A stretch of 64,000 nucleotides of DNA. It comes from Bowmanella denitrificans. Lineage in GTDB: Bacteria > Pseudomonadota > Gammaproteobacteria > Enterobacterales > Alteromonadaceae. Below, one piece after another: positions 35,053 through 45,152 of this stretch. Where the stretch lies: positions 1-64,000 of the forward strand of contig NZ_PEBU01000001.1 of assembly GCF_002887595.1 (NCBI RefSeq). Direction: 5' to 3'. The position numbers and the translations under genes are program-made. The stretch's first letter is position 1. Each line of letters opens with the position of its first letter. The notes under the pieces were generated by a model. It was not told the origin of the DNA. It made no database searches and worked only from the letters and a program-made list of their open reading frames with translations.

Positions 35053-36342
35053 TTGGACGAGGCAAAGGCCCGCCATCTGCGGCCAACAAGCTCACTGGTC
35101 AGAAGACTTACACAGCTTAATCTCGCGGTGATGGCCGGGTGCATGCTGCTGGCTTTTACCCTGATCACCTTATTATTGTGGCTGACCGCCAGAGAAAGGC
35201 AGGCGGAAGCCGCCGAAATCAGCATTGCCCAGCTCGCCCACAATGTTTTGCCCATGGTGATTTTTGGTGACAGTACGGCAGCAAAGCATGAACTGTCATT
35301 GGTCGGCCAACAGCAACAGTTACTCTATGTGGCGGTGCGCGATCGCGAAGCCAAGCTGTTTGCTGAATTAACTAAACCGGACTTTTCGCCGCCCAAGCTG
35401 GATAACCAACCTTTACATTCAACACCTTATATCGCCTTCTCTGGCCTACAACTAATGCTTCACTACCCCATGTGGATGCAGGAGCAACTGGAAGGTGATG
35501 TGCTGATGGTGATGGATATCACCGGCTTATTGTATTGGTTTCTTCGTGTGGTTGTGATGCTGGCTTTTTTGCTGGCATTGCTGTTTGCGGGCTCTGCCAT
35601 GTTACTGGCCAGAGTGCAGCGTCAGGCACTTGCCCCCCTTCTGTCACTGACCGCATTGGCTCAGCAGGTGGGGCAGGAACACAATTTTACCTTAAGAGCT
35701 TCAGTGGTAAGAGAAGACGAAATAGGTATCCTGACGCTTAGGTTTAATGACCTGTTAAAACGTCTGGAAAAATGGCAAAAGGAGCTGAATCAGCAGCTCC
35801 AGCAAGAACAGTTGCAGGGGCAGCAGCTCAAACAACTGGCCTACCGGGATGCACTCACCAATCTGCCGAACAGGCTGGCATTAAATACGCGCCTTAAACA
35901 GTTAACCTCTGACACCACGCAGCACCATACGCTGAGCTGCCTGATGTTTATAGACCTGGACAACTTTAAGTATGTAAACGATCACTTCGGCCATGACGCT
36001 GGTGATGAAACACTGGTAACAGTTGCCAGGCGCATTCAGAAGATGGTTCGCGACACCGATTTGCTGTGCCGACTGGGGGGCGATGAATTTGCCCTGCTAT
36101 TGACCCGCGTCAGTCAACCTGAAGCCGCTGAAAAGCTGGCTGAGCGGATTGTAAAGAAGATCAATGAGCCGATTGTGGTCAAAGAGAAGGTCATGCCCAT
36201 CGGTATCAGTATAGGGCTGGCCTACTACCCAACCGATGCTACCTCTTCGATAGACTTACTGAACTGCGCAGATGAAGCGATGTATTGTGCCAAACGGGCG
36301 GGAAAAAATGACTTCAGAGTCTATTCCAGAGGCGCGACATGA
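35053..36342 (+). CDS. YfiN-like membrane diguanylate cyclase (CHASE8-HAMP-GGDEF)
   Basis: An inner-membrane diguanylate cyclase of about 429 residues. Two helices (about 25-47 and 158-182 in this frame) flank a periplasmic CHASE8-type domain (NVLPMVIFGDSTAAKHEL), followed by a HAMP segment and a GGDEF domain with intact GGDEF and the RDTD inhibitory site five residues before it. This is the architecture of YfiN/TpbB. The start is uncertain: TTG at 35053 is used, TTG at 35029 would add eight residues; neither has a strong binding site. The gene overlaps the next by four bases (ATGA). A YfiR-like gene lies two positions down, fitting a Yfi-type signalling operon. Confidence 0.87.
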   Translation: MDEAKARHLRPTSSLVRRLTQLNLAVMAGCMLLAFTLITLLLWLTARERQAEAAEISIAQLAHNVLPMVIFGDSTAAKHELSLVGQQQQLLYVAVRDREAKLFAELTKPDFSPPKLDNQPLHSTPYIAFSGLQLMLHYPMWMQEQLEGDVLMVMDITGLLYWFLRVVVMLAFLLALLFAGSAMLLARVQRQALAPLLSLTALAQQVGQEHNFTLRASVVREDEIGILTLRFNDLLKRLEKWQKELNQQLQQEQLQGQQLKQLAYRDALTNLPNRLALNTRLKQLTSDTTQHHTLSCLMFIDLDNFKYVNDHFGHDAGDETLVTVARRIQKMVRDTDLLCRLGGDEFALLLTRVSQPEAAEKLAERIVKKINEPIVVKEKVMPIGISIGLAYYPTDATSSIDLLNCADEAMYCAKRAGKNDFRVYSRGAT

Positions 36343-38276
36343 AAAGATACCTGGGCATTGCAGTTGTACTGACGTCAGCATTGACTGAGGGCCAGACTCT
36401 GCCCGATCTGGAAGCATTGCTGGCCCAGCCACTACAGGAGATTCCGGAAGACACCGAGGTAACTTCAGCCTCACGTATGGCGCAAAGTAGCTCTGAGAGC
36501 ATGGCCATTACCCACATCATTACCGACCAGGATATCTTGCAATACAACCTGCGCTCCATGGCAGACATTCTGGCGCAGTTCAGCGGATTAACCACGCGCG
36601 ATGACGGCAGCTTTCTGTATGTAGGCGCCCGGGGCATTGGCCGGCCCAGTGATTTTAATGCCCGTATTCTGTTTTTGCTTAACGGCACCCGAATCAATGA
36701 AAATATGCTGGATGCCAGTCTGCTCGGCAATGAATTTTTTGTGGACGTCGAACTTATTGACCGGGTTGAATACAGCCCCGGAGCGGCCGCGGCCTTATAT
36801 GGCAACAATGCGCTGCTTGGCGTAATTAATATTATCACCAAGTCTTCTGCCCAAATTGGCACACTGGAAGGCTCCCTCAACCTCACCCATGAAGGTGACA
36901 AGCACATGCGGCTGACGGCCGGTCACCGCTCTGAGCAGGGTAACGACAGTTGGTTTTCACTCAGTCATATTGGCCGGGACGATATTAAATTTGGCTTTGA
37001 CCTTATCTCGCCGGAAGACGCAGCCTTTGCGCATCTGAATCAGGAAAAAAGCACCAGAGTCACCCTCAGCCATCAGCAAGGCGGACTGCATTTTAATGCG
37101 GCCGGTGTATGGCGTGAACGACAGTACCCGGAGCTAGGTCTTGTGCCTGATTATACCGAGGTGATCAGAGACAACAGTGACAGCTACTTGTTAGCCCTGA
37201 CATATGATGCCCGCCTAACCCCTTACACAGATATTTACCTGCATGCCTCCACTCATGGCAATGACTACACACGCTCTATTCCAGTACAAGAGAGTGATAA
37301 CAGCCTGGACAGAGTGGATAGTCTTTTTTCCGGTCGCTGGAGCAATGTTGACAGCCGCCTGATATACCACGGATTGCAGAACCATCTATGGCTTGTGGGC
37401 CTTGATTTGCAGCAGGATCACCGGCAATTATTCGATGCCCGTTCACAAAGTGGTCTGTTACAGCAGCGTTTTACCAATAACGGCCTTCGCTACGGCATAT
37501 ACCTGCAGGATCACTGGCAGGTAGCCTCAGACCTGGCGTTGCAGTTAGCCCTGCGCTATGACCATACAGACAGGGCGGCGCATTGGTCGCCCAGCTTGTC
37601 CATTGGCTACCAGATAAATGCAGATAGCAGATTATTGTTACGCTACAACCGGGCTTACCGCGCCGCCAATCAACTGGAAAGTGGTAATAACCGGTATTTT
37701 TTTGCCCCGCGCTTAGGGGGGGAATCCATATCTACCAGTGAGGTCAGTCTGAAACAGCGCTGGTCCAGCTCATTTACATCCTTTGTGACCCTGTATTATT
37801 CAGATATAGATGACCTGATTACCGAATATCTCGACGCGCCGATCTTTTATAACAGCCCGCCGATTAAAAGTCTGGGCCTGGAGGCAGGTGTCAGTAAACG
37901 CTGGGCGGATGGCACTAACCTGGTTGCTTCCCTGGCCGTGCAACGCACCACAGATGAAGAATTTGGCCGACTGGGCAACTCGCCCATGCTGATTGGACAA
38001 TTACGTTACAACCGCCCAATTTGGCGGCCTGACCTAGTCTTCAGTTGGCTGACCCAGGGTATCAGCGAGCGCATTACCCCTTATGGGCGCCAGGGCGGCT
38101 ACATTAGCCATGATTTGAATCTGGTCTGGACCCCAAACCGTTCGCTGGATCTGGCGCTCGGCATCCAAAATGTTGGCAACAAAAGGATAGAAGAAGTCAC
38201 GGATCTTAGTGGTATTCCTACCCTGCAACGGCCCCGGCAGGCGCATTTGTCTGTGCGCTGGAGATGGGCACCATGA
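36339..38276 (+). CDS. TonB-dependent receptor in the YfiN/YfiR operon
   Basis: A 645-residue outer-membrane receptor: short signal peptide, a plug domain (about 45-150) with the ALYGNNALLGVINIITK end, and a beta barrel ending in W-A-P after RWRW. The early stretch LPDLEALLAQPL with VTSASR is typical of the class with a poorly conserved TonB box. It overlaps the cyclase gene upstream and the YfiR-like gene downstream by four bases each, so the three are made together. In Pseudomonas yfiBNR, an OmpA-like lipoprotein (YfiB) occupies this role. The ligand is unknown. Confidence 0.9.
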   Translation: MKRYLGIAVVLTSALTEGQTLPDLEALLAQPLQEIPEDTEVTSASRMAQSSSESMAITHIITDQDILQYNLRSMADILAQFSGLTTRDDGSFLYVGARGIGRPSDFNARILFLLNGTRINENMLDASLLGNEFFVDVELIDRVEYSPGAAAALYGNNALLGVINIITKSSAQIGTLEGSLNLTHEGDKHMRLTAGHRSEQGNDSWFSLSHIGRDDIKFGFDLISPEDAAFAHLNQEKSTRVTLSHQQGGLHFNAAGVWRERQYPELGLVPDYTEVIRDNSDSYLLALTYDARLTPYTDIYLHASTHGNDYTRSIPVQESDNSLDRVDSLFSGRWSNVDSRLIYHGLQNHLWLVGLDLQQDHRQLFDARSQSGLLQQRFTNNGLRYGIYLQDHWQVASDLALQLALRYDHTDRAAHWSPSLSIGYQINADSRLLLRYNRAYRAANQLESGNNRYFFAPRLGGESISTSEVSLKQRWSSSFTSFVTLYYSDIDDLITEYLDAPIFYNSPPIKSLGLEAGVSKRWADGTNLVASLAVQRTTDEEFGRLGNSPMLIGQLRYNRPIWRPDLVFSWLTQGISERITPYGRQGGYISHDLNLVWTPNRSLDLALGIQNVGNKRIEEVTDLSGIPTLQRPRQAHLSVRWRWAP

Positions 38277-38776
38277 GGCTGATGCTGTTATTCCTGATGC
38301 TGCTGTGTCCATGTCACTGCCTGGCCAGTGGATTAAGTCAGAATCAGCTAAAGGCGGCTTTTCTATACCGATTCAGCCAATTCAGTACCTGGCCCCCGCC
38401 CCCAAAACAGGAAATGGTGTATTGCGTTGTTGGTAACCCCTCACTATTTAATGCGGTCAGTGAACTGCTCAGTACGCAGCCAAGCAAGCTAAAGAGCAAA
38501 GTTGTCACCCCCATCGACAGCAAAGAGGCACAGCAATGCCAGTTGCTGTTTATCAGCCAGCAAGACCGCCAGCAAAGCCTTTACTGGCTTGAAGGAGTCA
38601 AAGATTCCGCCGTACTGGTGGTGGCTGACACCAGTGAAGGTTTCAGGCAAGGCGCAGCCATTGGCTTAATTGCCGACAATAACAGCCTCAATTTCAGCAT
38701 TAACCTTACCGACGCCAGAGCCAGGGGGCTGGAACTTAGCGCACATCTGTTAAAATTAGCCACCGAAGTACGCTGA
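38273..38776 (+). CDS. YfiR-family periplasmic protein (DUF4154)
   Basis: A 167-residue secreted protein; the signal peptide ends LASG near residue 19. It has the family signature LKAAFLYRFSQFSTWP and the C-terminal GAAIGLIADNNSLNFSIN and RGLELSAHLLKLA. YfiR proteins sit in the periplasm and repress a YfiN cyclase. ATG 38273 overlaps the receptor stop as ATGA and has GGAG nine bases upstream; the ATG at 38264 is too near that site. The expected partner is the cyclase encoded two genes upstream. Confidence 0.9.
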   Translation: MRLMLLFLMLLCPCHCLASGLSQNQLKAAFLYRFSQFSTWPPPPKQEMVYCVVGNPSLFNAVSELLSTQPSKLKSKVVTPIDSKEAQQCQLLFISQQDRQQSLYWLEGVKDSAVLVVADTSEGFRQGAAIGLIADNNSLNFSINLTDARARGLELSAHLLKLATEVR

Positions 38777-38792
38777 AATCCAACAGGTTGTT

Positions 38793-39353
38793 ATGATGCG
38801 AATGTTTTTCGGGCTAGATTTGGCAGGGGCAGACAAACTCGCCATTGATACCTGGCGCAATAAGATGTTGCCCCCGCTGACCCAACCGGTCAGCACCGCG
38901 AATTTACATATTACCCTGGCCTTTTTAGGCGAGGTACCTTCCAGCCATTATGAGTCTGTCTTTATGGCTGCCCGACAGGTTTGCGGGCAGGCATTTGATT
39001 TACATATAAACCAGACTGGCTATTGGTCAAAGCCCAAAGTGTATTGGATAGGACCGGCCAGCATACCGGATGAACTCCTTGATCTGGCCAGGCAATTGCG
39101 CAGCCAACTGGCATATCAGGGGCTGTCAACAGACCCCCGCCCCTATCAGCCGCATATCAGTCTGTTTCGCAAACTGCGTGAAAATCCGCCCGCCCCTTTG
39201 TGCGAGCCAGATATGCAGCTATCGTTCAAATCCTTTTGCCTGTTCGAGTCACACTCTAGCAGCTCGGGCGTCAATTACCGGGTACTGGAACAATGGCCAC
39301 TGACGGTTGCCGGCTCAGTGCGGGAAAGACTGGCAAGAGGTGAGCTGGATTAA
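38793..39353 (+). CDS. thpR: RNA 2',3'-cyclic phosphodiesterase (ThpR)
   Basis: A 186-residue protein of the 2H phosphoesterase group that opens RNA 2',3'-cyclic phosphate ends. The two catalytic motifs are HITLAF (about residue 45) and HISLFR (about residue 125). Begins 16 bases after the YfiR-like gene and may be cotranscribed. Length is normal for the family. The physiological RNA target is not obvious from context. Confidence 0.9.
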   Translation: MMRMFFGLDLAGADKLAIDTWRNKMLPPLTQPVSTANLHITLAFLGEVPSSHYESVFMAARQVCGQAFDLHINQTGYWSKPKVYWIGPASIPDELLDLARQLRSQLAYQGLSTDPRPYQPHISLFRKLRENPPAPLCEPDMQLSFKSFCLFESHSSSSGVNYRVLEQWPLTVAGSVRERLARGELD

Positions 39354-39451
39354 CTTTTGGTTATGCTGTGCATCAGTAAACCGTTTTCATACCTTTTACC
39401 ATGCCTCACCAACTGGTATAACGTGCGCATAACAAATAAAGGGACGCTGCC

Positions 39452-40306
39452 ATGCAACAAACTTTTCGCCTCGTCATTGATTGCCCGGATCAGGTAGGTC
39501 TGGTGGCTGCCGTCAGCCAGTTTCTGGCCAGTCACAATGCCACTATTGTGGAAGCCAGCCATCATACCGATTTGCAAACCGGCCGCTTCTTTATGCGCCA
39601 CGAAATACGGGCTGATTCACTGCCGTTGAGTCTGGAGGCCTTTCGCTCGGTGTTCCGACCGTTAGCCGAGCAGTATCAGATGAACTGGCGCCTGACGGAC
39701 TCCCATCAGAAGCAAAAGGTGGCGTTGCTGGCCAGCCATGAGTCCCATTGCCTGATCGATCTGCTACATCGCTGGCATACCAACGAATTGTATTGCGATA
39801 TTCCCTGTATTATTGCCAACCACCCGCATATGCAGCAGTTTGCCGATTGGTACAATGTGCCCTTCCATTGGGTGGACTTTCAGGCCCTGGGCAAAGACAA
39901 AGCGTTTGAAGAGGTGCAAACCTTACTACAACATTATCAGGCCGACCTGACCGTGCTTGCCCGCTTTATGCAAATTTTGCCTAATCAGTTATGTGCAGCG
40001 CTGCGCGGCAAAGCCATCAATATTCACCACAGTTTTCTGCCGTCTTTTGCCGGTGCCAAACCCTATCAGCAGGCCTACGACCGTGGCGTAAAACTGATCG
40101 GTGCCACCTGCCATTATGTCACCTCAGATCTGGACGAAGGACCAATTATCGAGCAGGAAGTCATGCGTATCAGTCATAGTGATACGGCCGCAGATATGGT
40201 GCGAAAAGGCAAGAACTGTGAGAAACAAGCCCTTGCCAATGGTGTGCGTTATCACCTGGAAGACAGGGTGATTATCCACCACAACAAGACCGTGGTGTTT
40301 GCCTGA
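39452..40306 (+). CDS. purU: Formyltetrahydrofolate deformylase
   Basis: A 284-residue cytoplasmic enzyme that hydrolyses 10-formyltetrahydrofolate to formate and tetrahydrofolate, balancing one-carbon units. An ACT-like domain (1-85, DCPDQVGLVAAVSQFL) is followed by a formyltransferase-fold domain. The catalytic elements INIHHSFLPSF and SDLDEGPIIEQEV are intact. It stands alone, with AAGGGA upstream of ATG 39452. The 188-base gap after it contains no clear gene. Confidence 0.94.
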   Translation: MQQTFRLVIDCPDQVGLVAAVSQFLASHNATIVEASHHTDLQTGRFFMRHEIRADSLPLSLEAFRSVFRPLAEQYQMNWRLTDSHQKQKVALLASHESHCLIDLLHRWHTNELYCDIPCIIANHPHMQQFADWYNVPFHWVDFQALGKDKAFEEVQTLLQHYQADLTVLARFMQILPNQLCAALRGKAINIHHSFLPSFAGAKPYQQAYDRGVKLIGATCHYVTSDLDEGPIIEQEVMRISHSDTAADMVRKGKNCEKQALANGVRYHLEDRVIIHHNKTVVFA

Positions 40307-40494
40307 AAGTAACCCGTTCCATCAATCTGTCAAGAAACATCAGATTTAAACCTAAACATATGAGATTCAAAAACAAAATCTGCTAGCTGAAAATTTAAAT
40401 CTGTTCATATACTGAGCTTCTGTGCCCAAAGTCACAAAACTGTCACCGGGCACATTCTTAAGGTAGATACGCTTATAATAACCTGGAGCACAAT

Positions 40495-42879
40495 ATGAAC
40501 ATGTCAGGCAACAAAGGCCTCAGCAAGAACTCCCTGCATCTGGCAATTCTGATGGCATTGACGGCATCCCCAGCGGTCAATGCTCAGGTGTCGTCTGACA
40601 CACAAGCCGATAATGTAGAAAAAGTGGTTGTCACATCCCGTCGTAAGGAAGAAACCCTGGTGGAAATTCCCATGTCGGTGTCCAGTATTTCCGCCATGGA
40701 TATTGTCGACAGAAACTATACCAGCTCCACCGATATCTACCGCACTCTGGCCGGTGCAGCCATGCCGCGAGGCCAGTTGATCTTAAGGGGCTTAAGCGGC
40801 GGCAACACCACAGTGCCGGATACCACCGCCACCTTTGTTGACGATATTCCTTTTGAATTTACTAATCTGTCAGACGTTGAACGTGTGGAAGTACTGCGTG
40901 GCCCGCAGGGCACACTTTATGGCTCCAACGCCATTGGCGGCACCGTACGTATTATTACCAACAAGCCCAAGCTGGACGAGTTTGAATTATTTGGCTCTTT
41001 GCAGGTCGGCGCCGAAAAGGACGTTGACGGCTATGACAACAACCTGACTCTGGGTATTAATGTGCCCCTGCTGGACGGCAAGCTGGCCCTGCGGGTGAAC
41101 GGCAACAAAGATTATGATCAGTTGCCATTTGTGAATATGCATACCGGCCTGCAATCTGACAAGGAAAACCGATTTTTACGTTCACAACTGCTGTGGCAGG
41201 TCTCTGACCAAATGGATATTACCCTGGGATTCAGCCGGGTTGAAAATCATGAGCGAGGCGAAGATCTGGGTGACCGTTCCAAACCGGGTTTTTACTATGA
41301 CTTTATTGCCACCGCCAATCCCGATGCCCCTTACGGCTATGACATTAAACACATAGAGGTAGAATGCGATCCAGCACTGGAGCGCCCGGCCTGCCGCGGT
41401 GGCAGTGCCCCTAAAGTGGCACAAAATGTTGCCCAGAAATACCAGGTTTGGGAGCGCCTGGACCCCTGGTATAAAAACAGTACTAATCTGTATACCCTGA
41501 ATATCGACCATGACAACCTGTTTGATATTGCCACCCTTAATTATGCCGGCTCCTACCGTAAGTACAGCATGAATTCGCTGGATAGCTGGACCAGGCTGGA
41601 TGCAGACGATTTATTTCTGACCTGGATAATTAATGACGATTACGACGACTATCAGGAAAGAACCACCCACGAACTGCGTTTCCAGAACCTGCATCCCGGC
41701 CCGCTCAGTTGGACCGTCGGTATGTTCTACGACAAAAAACTCACCGAAGACTCCTTTAACAATCAAAACCAATATCATGAACAAGGGGACCTGGTGTCCG
41801 CATTGGCGCTGTATTGGTGGGAGGTGGACGTTACCGAGCTGGGGCAGGAAAATTTCGGCAATCCGCAAAATAACTGGCGCTACTCGCTGATTAAAGACTA
41901 TTACCGCGAGCTGGCCTTGTTTGCCGACCTGGCCTACACATTCGACTTGGGCGAGATGGGGGAGCTGGAGCTGAATGCTGGTATTCGTCGCTTTGATCTG
42001 AAAGACGATTTTCATGATCAAGCCAGTGGTATTTGGTCTGACGAAACCACTCTGTCCAGCGGTGATGAATCGGGTAACCGTTATAAATTCAGTGCGTCCT
42101 GGCGCCCTTCAAAAGACATGTCGGTCTACGCCTTGTATTCGGAAGGCTACCGTCCGGGCGGTAACAACGGCCCATTACCCGGCTCCTGCCAGGACGACCC
42201 CAATGCACCGCAACGCCAGAATCGTTATACCTCTGATGCAATTAACAACTATGAGCTGGGATTAAAGGCCAGCGCCTTTGGTGGACGCGTAGATTTCGCC
42301 ACCGCCGTGTATCAAATCGATTGGACAGACATCCGTACCGATATTTATATGCCCACCTGTGGTTTTACTTTTACTGCCAACGCCGGTGAGGCCCGTTCAA
42401 GAGGCTTTGAGTTTGAATCCACCGCCAGACTGGCTGAAGAGCTGGAGCTAATCTTTAACACCTCTTATACCAATTCGAAAATCACCGTGGATAACGACGC
42501 CATTAAAGCGAAAAAGGGTGACAGTATGACCATGGTGCCGGACTGGAACGCCTATCTGGCCCTGGACCAGGGCTTTGAATTTTTTGGTAAGCAAGCCTAT
42601 GCCAGACTGGATTACACCTACTACGGTGAGTACAAAACCCATTTTAATACCCGTGATGAAGACATTGTTGCAGCCTACAGCTACTTTAATTTGTCTGGAC
42701 GTTTGGAAGTCACAAATGATGTGAAGCTCAGTGTGCATCTGAATAACCTGTTTGACAAAGAAGCCGTGCAATACCGCTCTGCCCGAAGCCGGGACCAGGA
42801 CAACACCACAGCGCAGCAATATATCGAGTATCTGGCGGGCAGAACCCTGACCATCAGGCTGGATTATACCTTCTATTAA
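40495..42879 (+). CDS. TonB-dependent receptor (794 residues)
   Basis: An outer-membrane active-transport receptor. Signal peptide ends NAQ near residue 31, followed by VVVTSRRKEETLVEIP, a plug domain (about 45-160, VEVLRGPQGTLYGSNAIGGTVRIITNK) and a barrel ending in DYTFY with terminal aromatic. The TonB box is probably the VEKVVVT stretch. GGAG lies six bases before ATG 40495. The ligand cannot be told from context. A terminator follows the stop. Confidence 0.92.
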   Translation: MNMSGNKGLSKNSLHLAILMALTASPAVNAQVSSDTQADNVEKVVVTSRRKEETLVEIPMSVSSISAMDIVDRNYTSSTDIYRTLAGAAMPRGQLILRGLSGGNTTVPDTTATFVDDIPFEFTNLSDVERVEVLRGPQGTLYGSNAIGGTVRIITNKPKLDEFELFGSLQVGAEKDVDGYDNNLTLGINVPLLDGKLALRVNGNKDYDQLPFVNMHTGLQSDKENRFLRSQLLWQVSDQMDITLGFSRVENHERGEDLGDRSKPGFYYDFIATANPDAPYGYDIKHIEVECDPALERPACRGGSAPKVAQNVAQKYQVWERLDPWYKNSTNLYTLNIDHDNLFDIATLNYAGSYRKYSMNSLDSWTRLDADDLFLTWIINDDYDDYQERTTHELRFQNLHPGPLSWTVGMFYDKKLTEDSFNNQNQYHEQGDLVSALALYWWEVDVTELGQENFGNPQNNWRYSLIKDYYRELALFADLAYTFDLGEMGELELNAGIRRFDLKDDFHDQASGIWSDETTLSSGDESGNRYKFSASWRPSKDMSVYALYSEGYRPGGNNGPLPGSCQDDPNAPQRQNRYTSDAINNYELGLKASAFGGRVDFATAVYQIDWTDIRTDIYMPTCGFTFTANAGEARSRGFEFESTARLAEELELIFNTSYTNSKITVDNDAIKAKKGDSMTMVPDWNAYLALDQGFEFFGKQAYARLDYTYYGEYKTHFNTRDEDIVAAYSYFNLSGRLEVTNDVKLSVHLNNLFDKEAVQYRSARSRDQDNTTAQQYIEYLAGRTLTIRLDYTFY

Positions 42880-42900
42880 TCATGGCATTCTTTGGCTGAA

Positions 42901-42928
42901 GCCCCGCATTGGCGGGGCTTGTTATTTT
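42901..42928 (+). terminator. Intrinsic terminator after the first TonB-dependent receptor
   Basis: GCCCCGC / GCGGGGC stem with a four-base loop followed by TTGTTATTTT. Confidence 0.9.
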
Positions 42929-42990
42929 CGCTGAATTCAAGTTGGAAACACCGTCTATAATCCAGATATGGGTATTTTAGGTACGGTTTC

Positions 42991-45105
42991 ATGACGTTAC
43001 GACTCACCGCACTTTGCTTATTTTGCACATCGTCTTTTGCTCAAGCCGCCCAGGATCATTCCACCGCCCATTTGTTTGAGTTGTCCCTGGACCAGTTACT
43101 GTCGATGGAAGTCAGTGTGGCGGCACGCAAGGAGGAATCCTGGTTGTCGGCGGCCGGCACAGTTTACGTTATCGATAAGGACGAAATCGCCCGTTTCGGC
43201 TGGCGTGATATGAAAGAAATCCTCGCCGCCATTCCCAATATGGATACCTTCTATCAGTGGTCGTGGCTGGCCGGTGGGCAAAGGGGTTTTACCGGCAATA
43301 TGTCGTCCACATTGCTTTTGATCGATGGCCGCGAAGTGCAAAACCTGTTGGCCAATGAAGCCTTTATGATGAACAACTTTCCTGCCCATCGCATTGAGCG
43401 GGTTGAGGTATTGCAGGGCCCGAATTCAACCTTGTATGGTGGCAATGCAGCACAGGGGGTGATCAATATCATCACCCGGCTACCGTCATTACATCAAAAA
43501 ACGCAGGGCGATCCCGACAGGTTTTTTGAAATAGGTGGCCTGATCGGGGAAGTGGATACCCAACAAGCCAATCTGTTGTTCAGCGGCGGGCAAAATGCCT
43601 GGCGCTATGGCCTGAGTGCCAGTTGGTTTAACAGTGATTTGGACTACCGGGAAATCAGTGATTTTGTATTTGATGACCAACGTTTCAGCCGCAGCCCGGA
43701 GCTGGATAACATCCGCGACCACGGCAGCCGGGGCTACCGCAATAACGAGCATAACTTTACCGTCGATGCCCGCCTGGCCTATCAGCAATATTATCTGGGC
43801 ATGGATATGACCCGCACCTTCAATGTCAGTGGCATTGAGCGTGTGGCCTATGACTTTGTTACCGGCGATGACTCTTGGCGCGGCTACAACTTGCTGTTTG
43901 CCGGCAGGAATTTTCAGCCTGACGAGCACTGGCAAGGCTTTATGGAAGTCAGCCTGTTTCGCGAGTACAAGGAAAAAGCTAAACAACAGGGCCGCGTTCC
44001 AGACGATGCGCAGTCCTTTGATGATATTGAGGTGTTTGCCGAACGAGAGGATATCGGACCATCCTATCGCTACCGTTTTCGCACCCAGTTTTCCTACCAG
44101 AGCACCCCCGACCAGGACTGGATAATAGGTTACGACGGCTGGCGTACCGATATCGGCCACAAGATTCGCGATGTGGACAACGCCGGTCAGATCACCCCGA
44201 TCATCCCTGCAGGCTGGCCAGTGGATAAAGAGAAATCGGATAAGCATGCGCTGTATGGCCAGTACGCCAGGCGCTGGGAGTTGACCCAAGGGGCCATGCT
44301 TAATCTCACCGCAGGCTTACGTTATAACAAACAGGATTTCACCGATGATGCCTGGCTTCCCAGAATCAGTCTGGTATATCAGCCTGATCAAGGTTCAGCC
44401 TGGAAACTCACCTACGGCGAAGCATTCAGACCACCCACCATCTTTGAATTTGACGGCGTGCAAGACAACAGCCTGGATTCACAAACGGTTGACATGTACG
44501 AGCTAAACTACAGCCAAGGCTGGCAATGGCAGGGTATGGAGTTAACCAATGTTGTGGCGCTGTACAGCATGACCATTAAAAACTTCTATCAACAGATATT
44601 TGATACAGACAGACGTCTGTGGCGCACAGAAGTGGATGGGAAACAAGAGGCCAGAGGCGTAGAAAACCTGCTGCGCTTCAGTGGTGGACAGTGGCAGGGC
44701 TTCCTGGGCTTTCGCTACGTTTCCGCAGATGACCCGCAGCTTGATGGGCAGGACCATTTAGTCAATGTGCCACGCACTAAAGTTAAGCTGGGTGTCACCT
44801 ACCATCAGGATGAGCATTGGCAGCTCAGCGCTTTTGTGGATCATTGGGCTAGCACCCTCACCGAAGCCAACCGCCTTGATGGTGCCGGCACCACATTGGA
44901 AAAGATTCCGGCCTGGACCACCCTGAACCTGCATCTGCGCTTTGCCGACTGGCCACTGTCAACGGGACAACGATTGAACATCGGCTTATATGCGGAAAAC
45001 CTGCTGGATAAAACTTACTATCACGGCAATCCGCGTGGCACTGCGCCTTATCAGTTTATACAGGCACCCCGTAATCTGAGATTGCAGTTTTCAGTGTTAT
45101 TCTAG
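42991..45105 (+). CDS. TonB-dependent receptor (704 residues)
   Basis: An outer-membrane receptor with a signal peptide ending QAA near residue 20, an early ELSLDQLLSMEVSVAARKEES segment, a plug domain (to about 155, VEVLQGPNSTLYGGNAAQGVINIITR) and a barrel ending in FSVLF. This plug type is widespread among receptors for iron complexes or vitamins, but the substrate is not visible. It is separated from the preceding receptor by a terminator, and converges with pntB. Confidence 0.92.
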   Translation: MTLRLTALCLFCTSSFAQAAQDHSTAHLFELSLDQLLSMEVSVAARKEESWLSAAGTVYVIDKDEIARFGWRDMKEILAAIPNMDTFYQWSWLAGGQRGFTGNMSSTLLLIDGREVQNLLANEAFMMNNFPAHRIERVEVLQGPNSTLYGGNAAQGVINIITRLPSLHQKTQGDPDRFFEIGGLIGEVDTQQANLLFSGGQNAWRYGLSASWFNSDLDYREISDFVFDDQRFSRSPELDNIRDHGSRGYRNNEHNFTVDARLAYQQYYLGMDMTRTFNVSGIERVAYDFVTGDDSWRGYNLLFAGRNFQPDEHWQGFMEVSLFREYKEKAKQQGRVPDDAQSFDDIEVFAEREDIGPSYRYRFRTQFSYQSTPDQDWIIGYDGWRTDIGHKIRDVDNAGQITPIIPAGWPVDKEKSDKHALYGQYARRWELTQGAMLNLTAGLRYNKQDFTDDAWLPRISLVYQPDQGSAWKLTYGEAFRPPTIFEFDGVQDNSLDSQTVDMYELNYSQGWQWQGMELTNVVALYSMTIKNFYQQIFDTDRRLWRTEVDGKQEARGVENLLRFSGGQWQGFLGFRYVSADDPQLDGQDHLVNVPRTKVKLGVTYHQDEHWQLSAFVDHWASTLTEANRLDGAGTTLEKIPAWTTLNLHLRFADWPLSTGQRLNIGLYAENLLDKTYYHGNPRGTAPYQFIQAPRNLRLQFSVLF

Positions 45106-45121
45106 CCGATGTTGAAAAGCA

Positions 45122-45143
45122 GGCCCCGAAGCCGCCCGGGGCC
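45122..45143. terminator. Bidirectional hairpin between a receptor gene and pntB
   Basis: GGCCCCG / CGGGGCC stem with an eight-base loop. On the minus strand it is followed by TGCTTTT, giving a modest T-run for pntB; the plus-strand side lacks one. Confidence 0.65.
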
Positions 45144-45152
45144 GCTAAATTG

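Noticed and set aside
40474-40479. TATAAT upstream of the first TonB-dependent receptor
   Set aside because: Transcription would start on or after the GGAG binding site of that gene, and no -35 hexamer is present at 16-18 bases.
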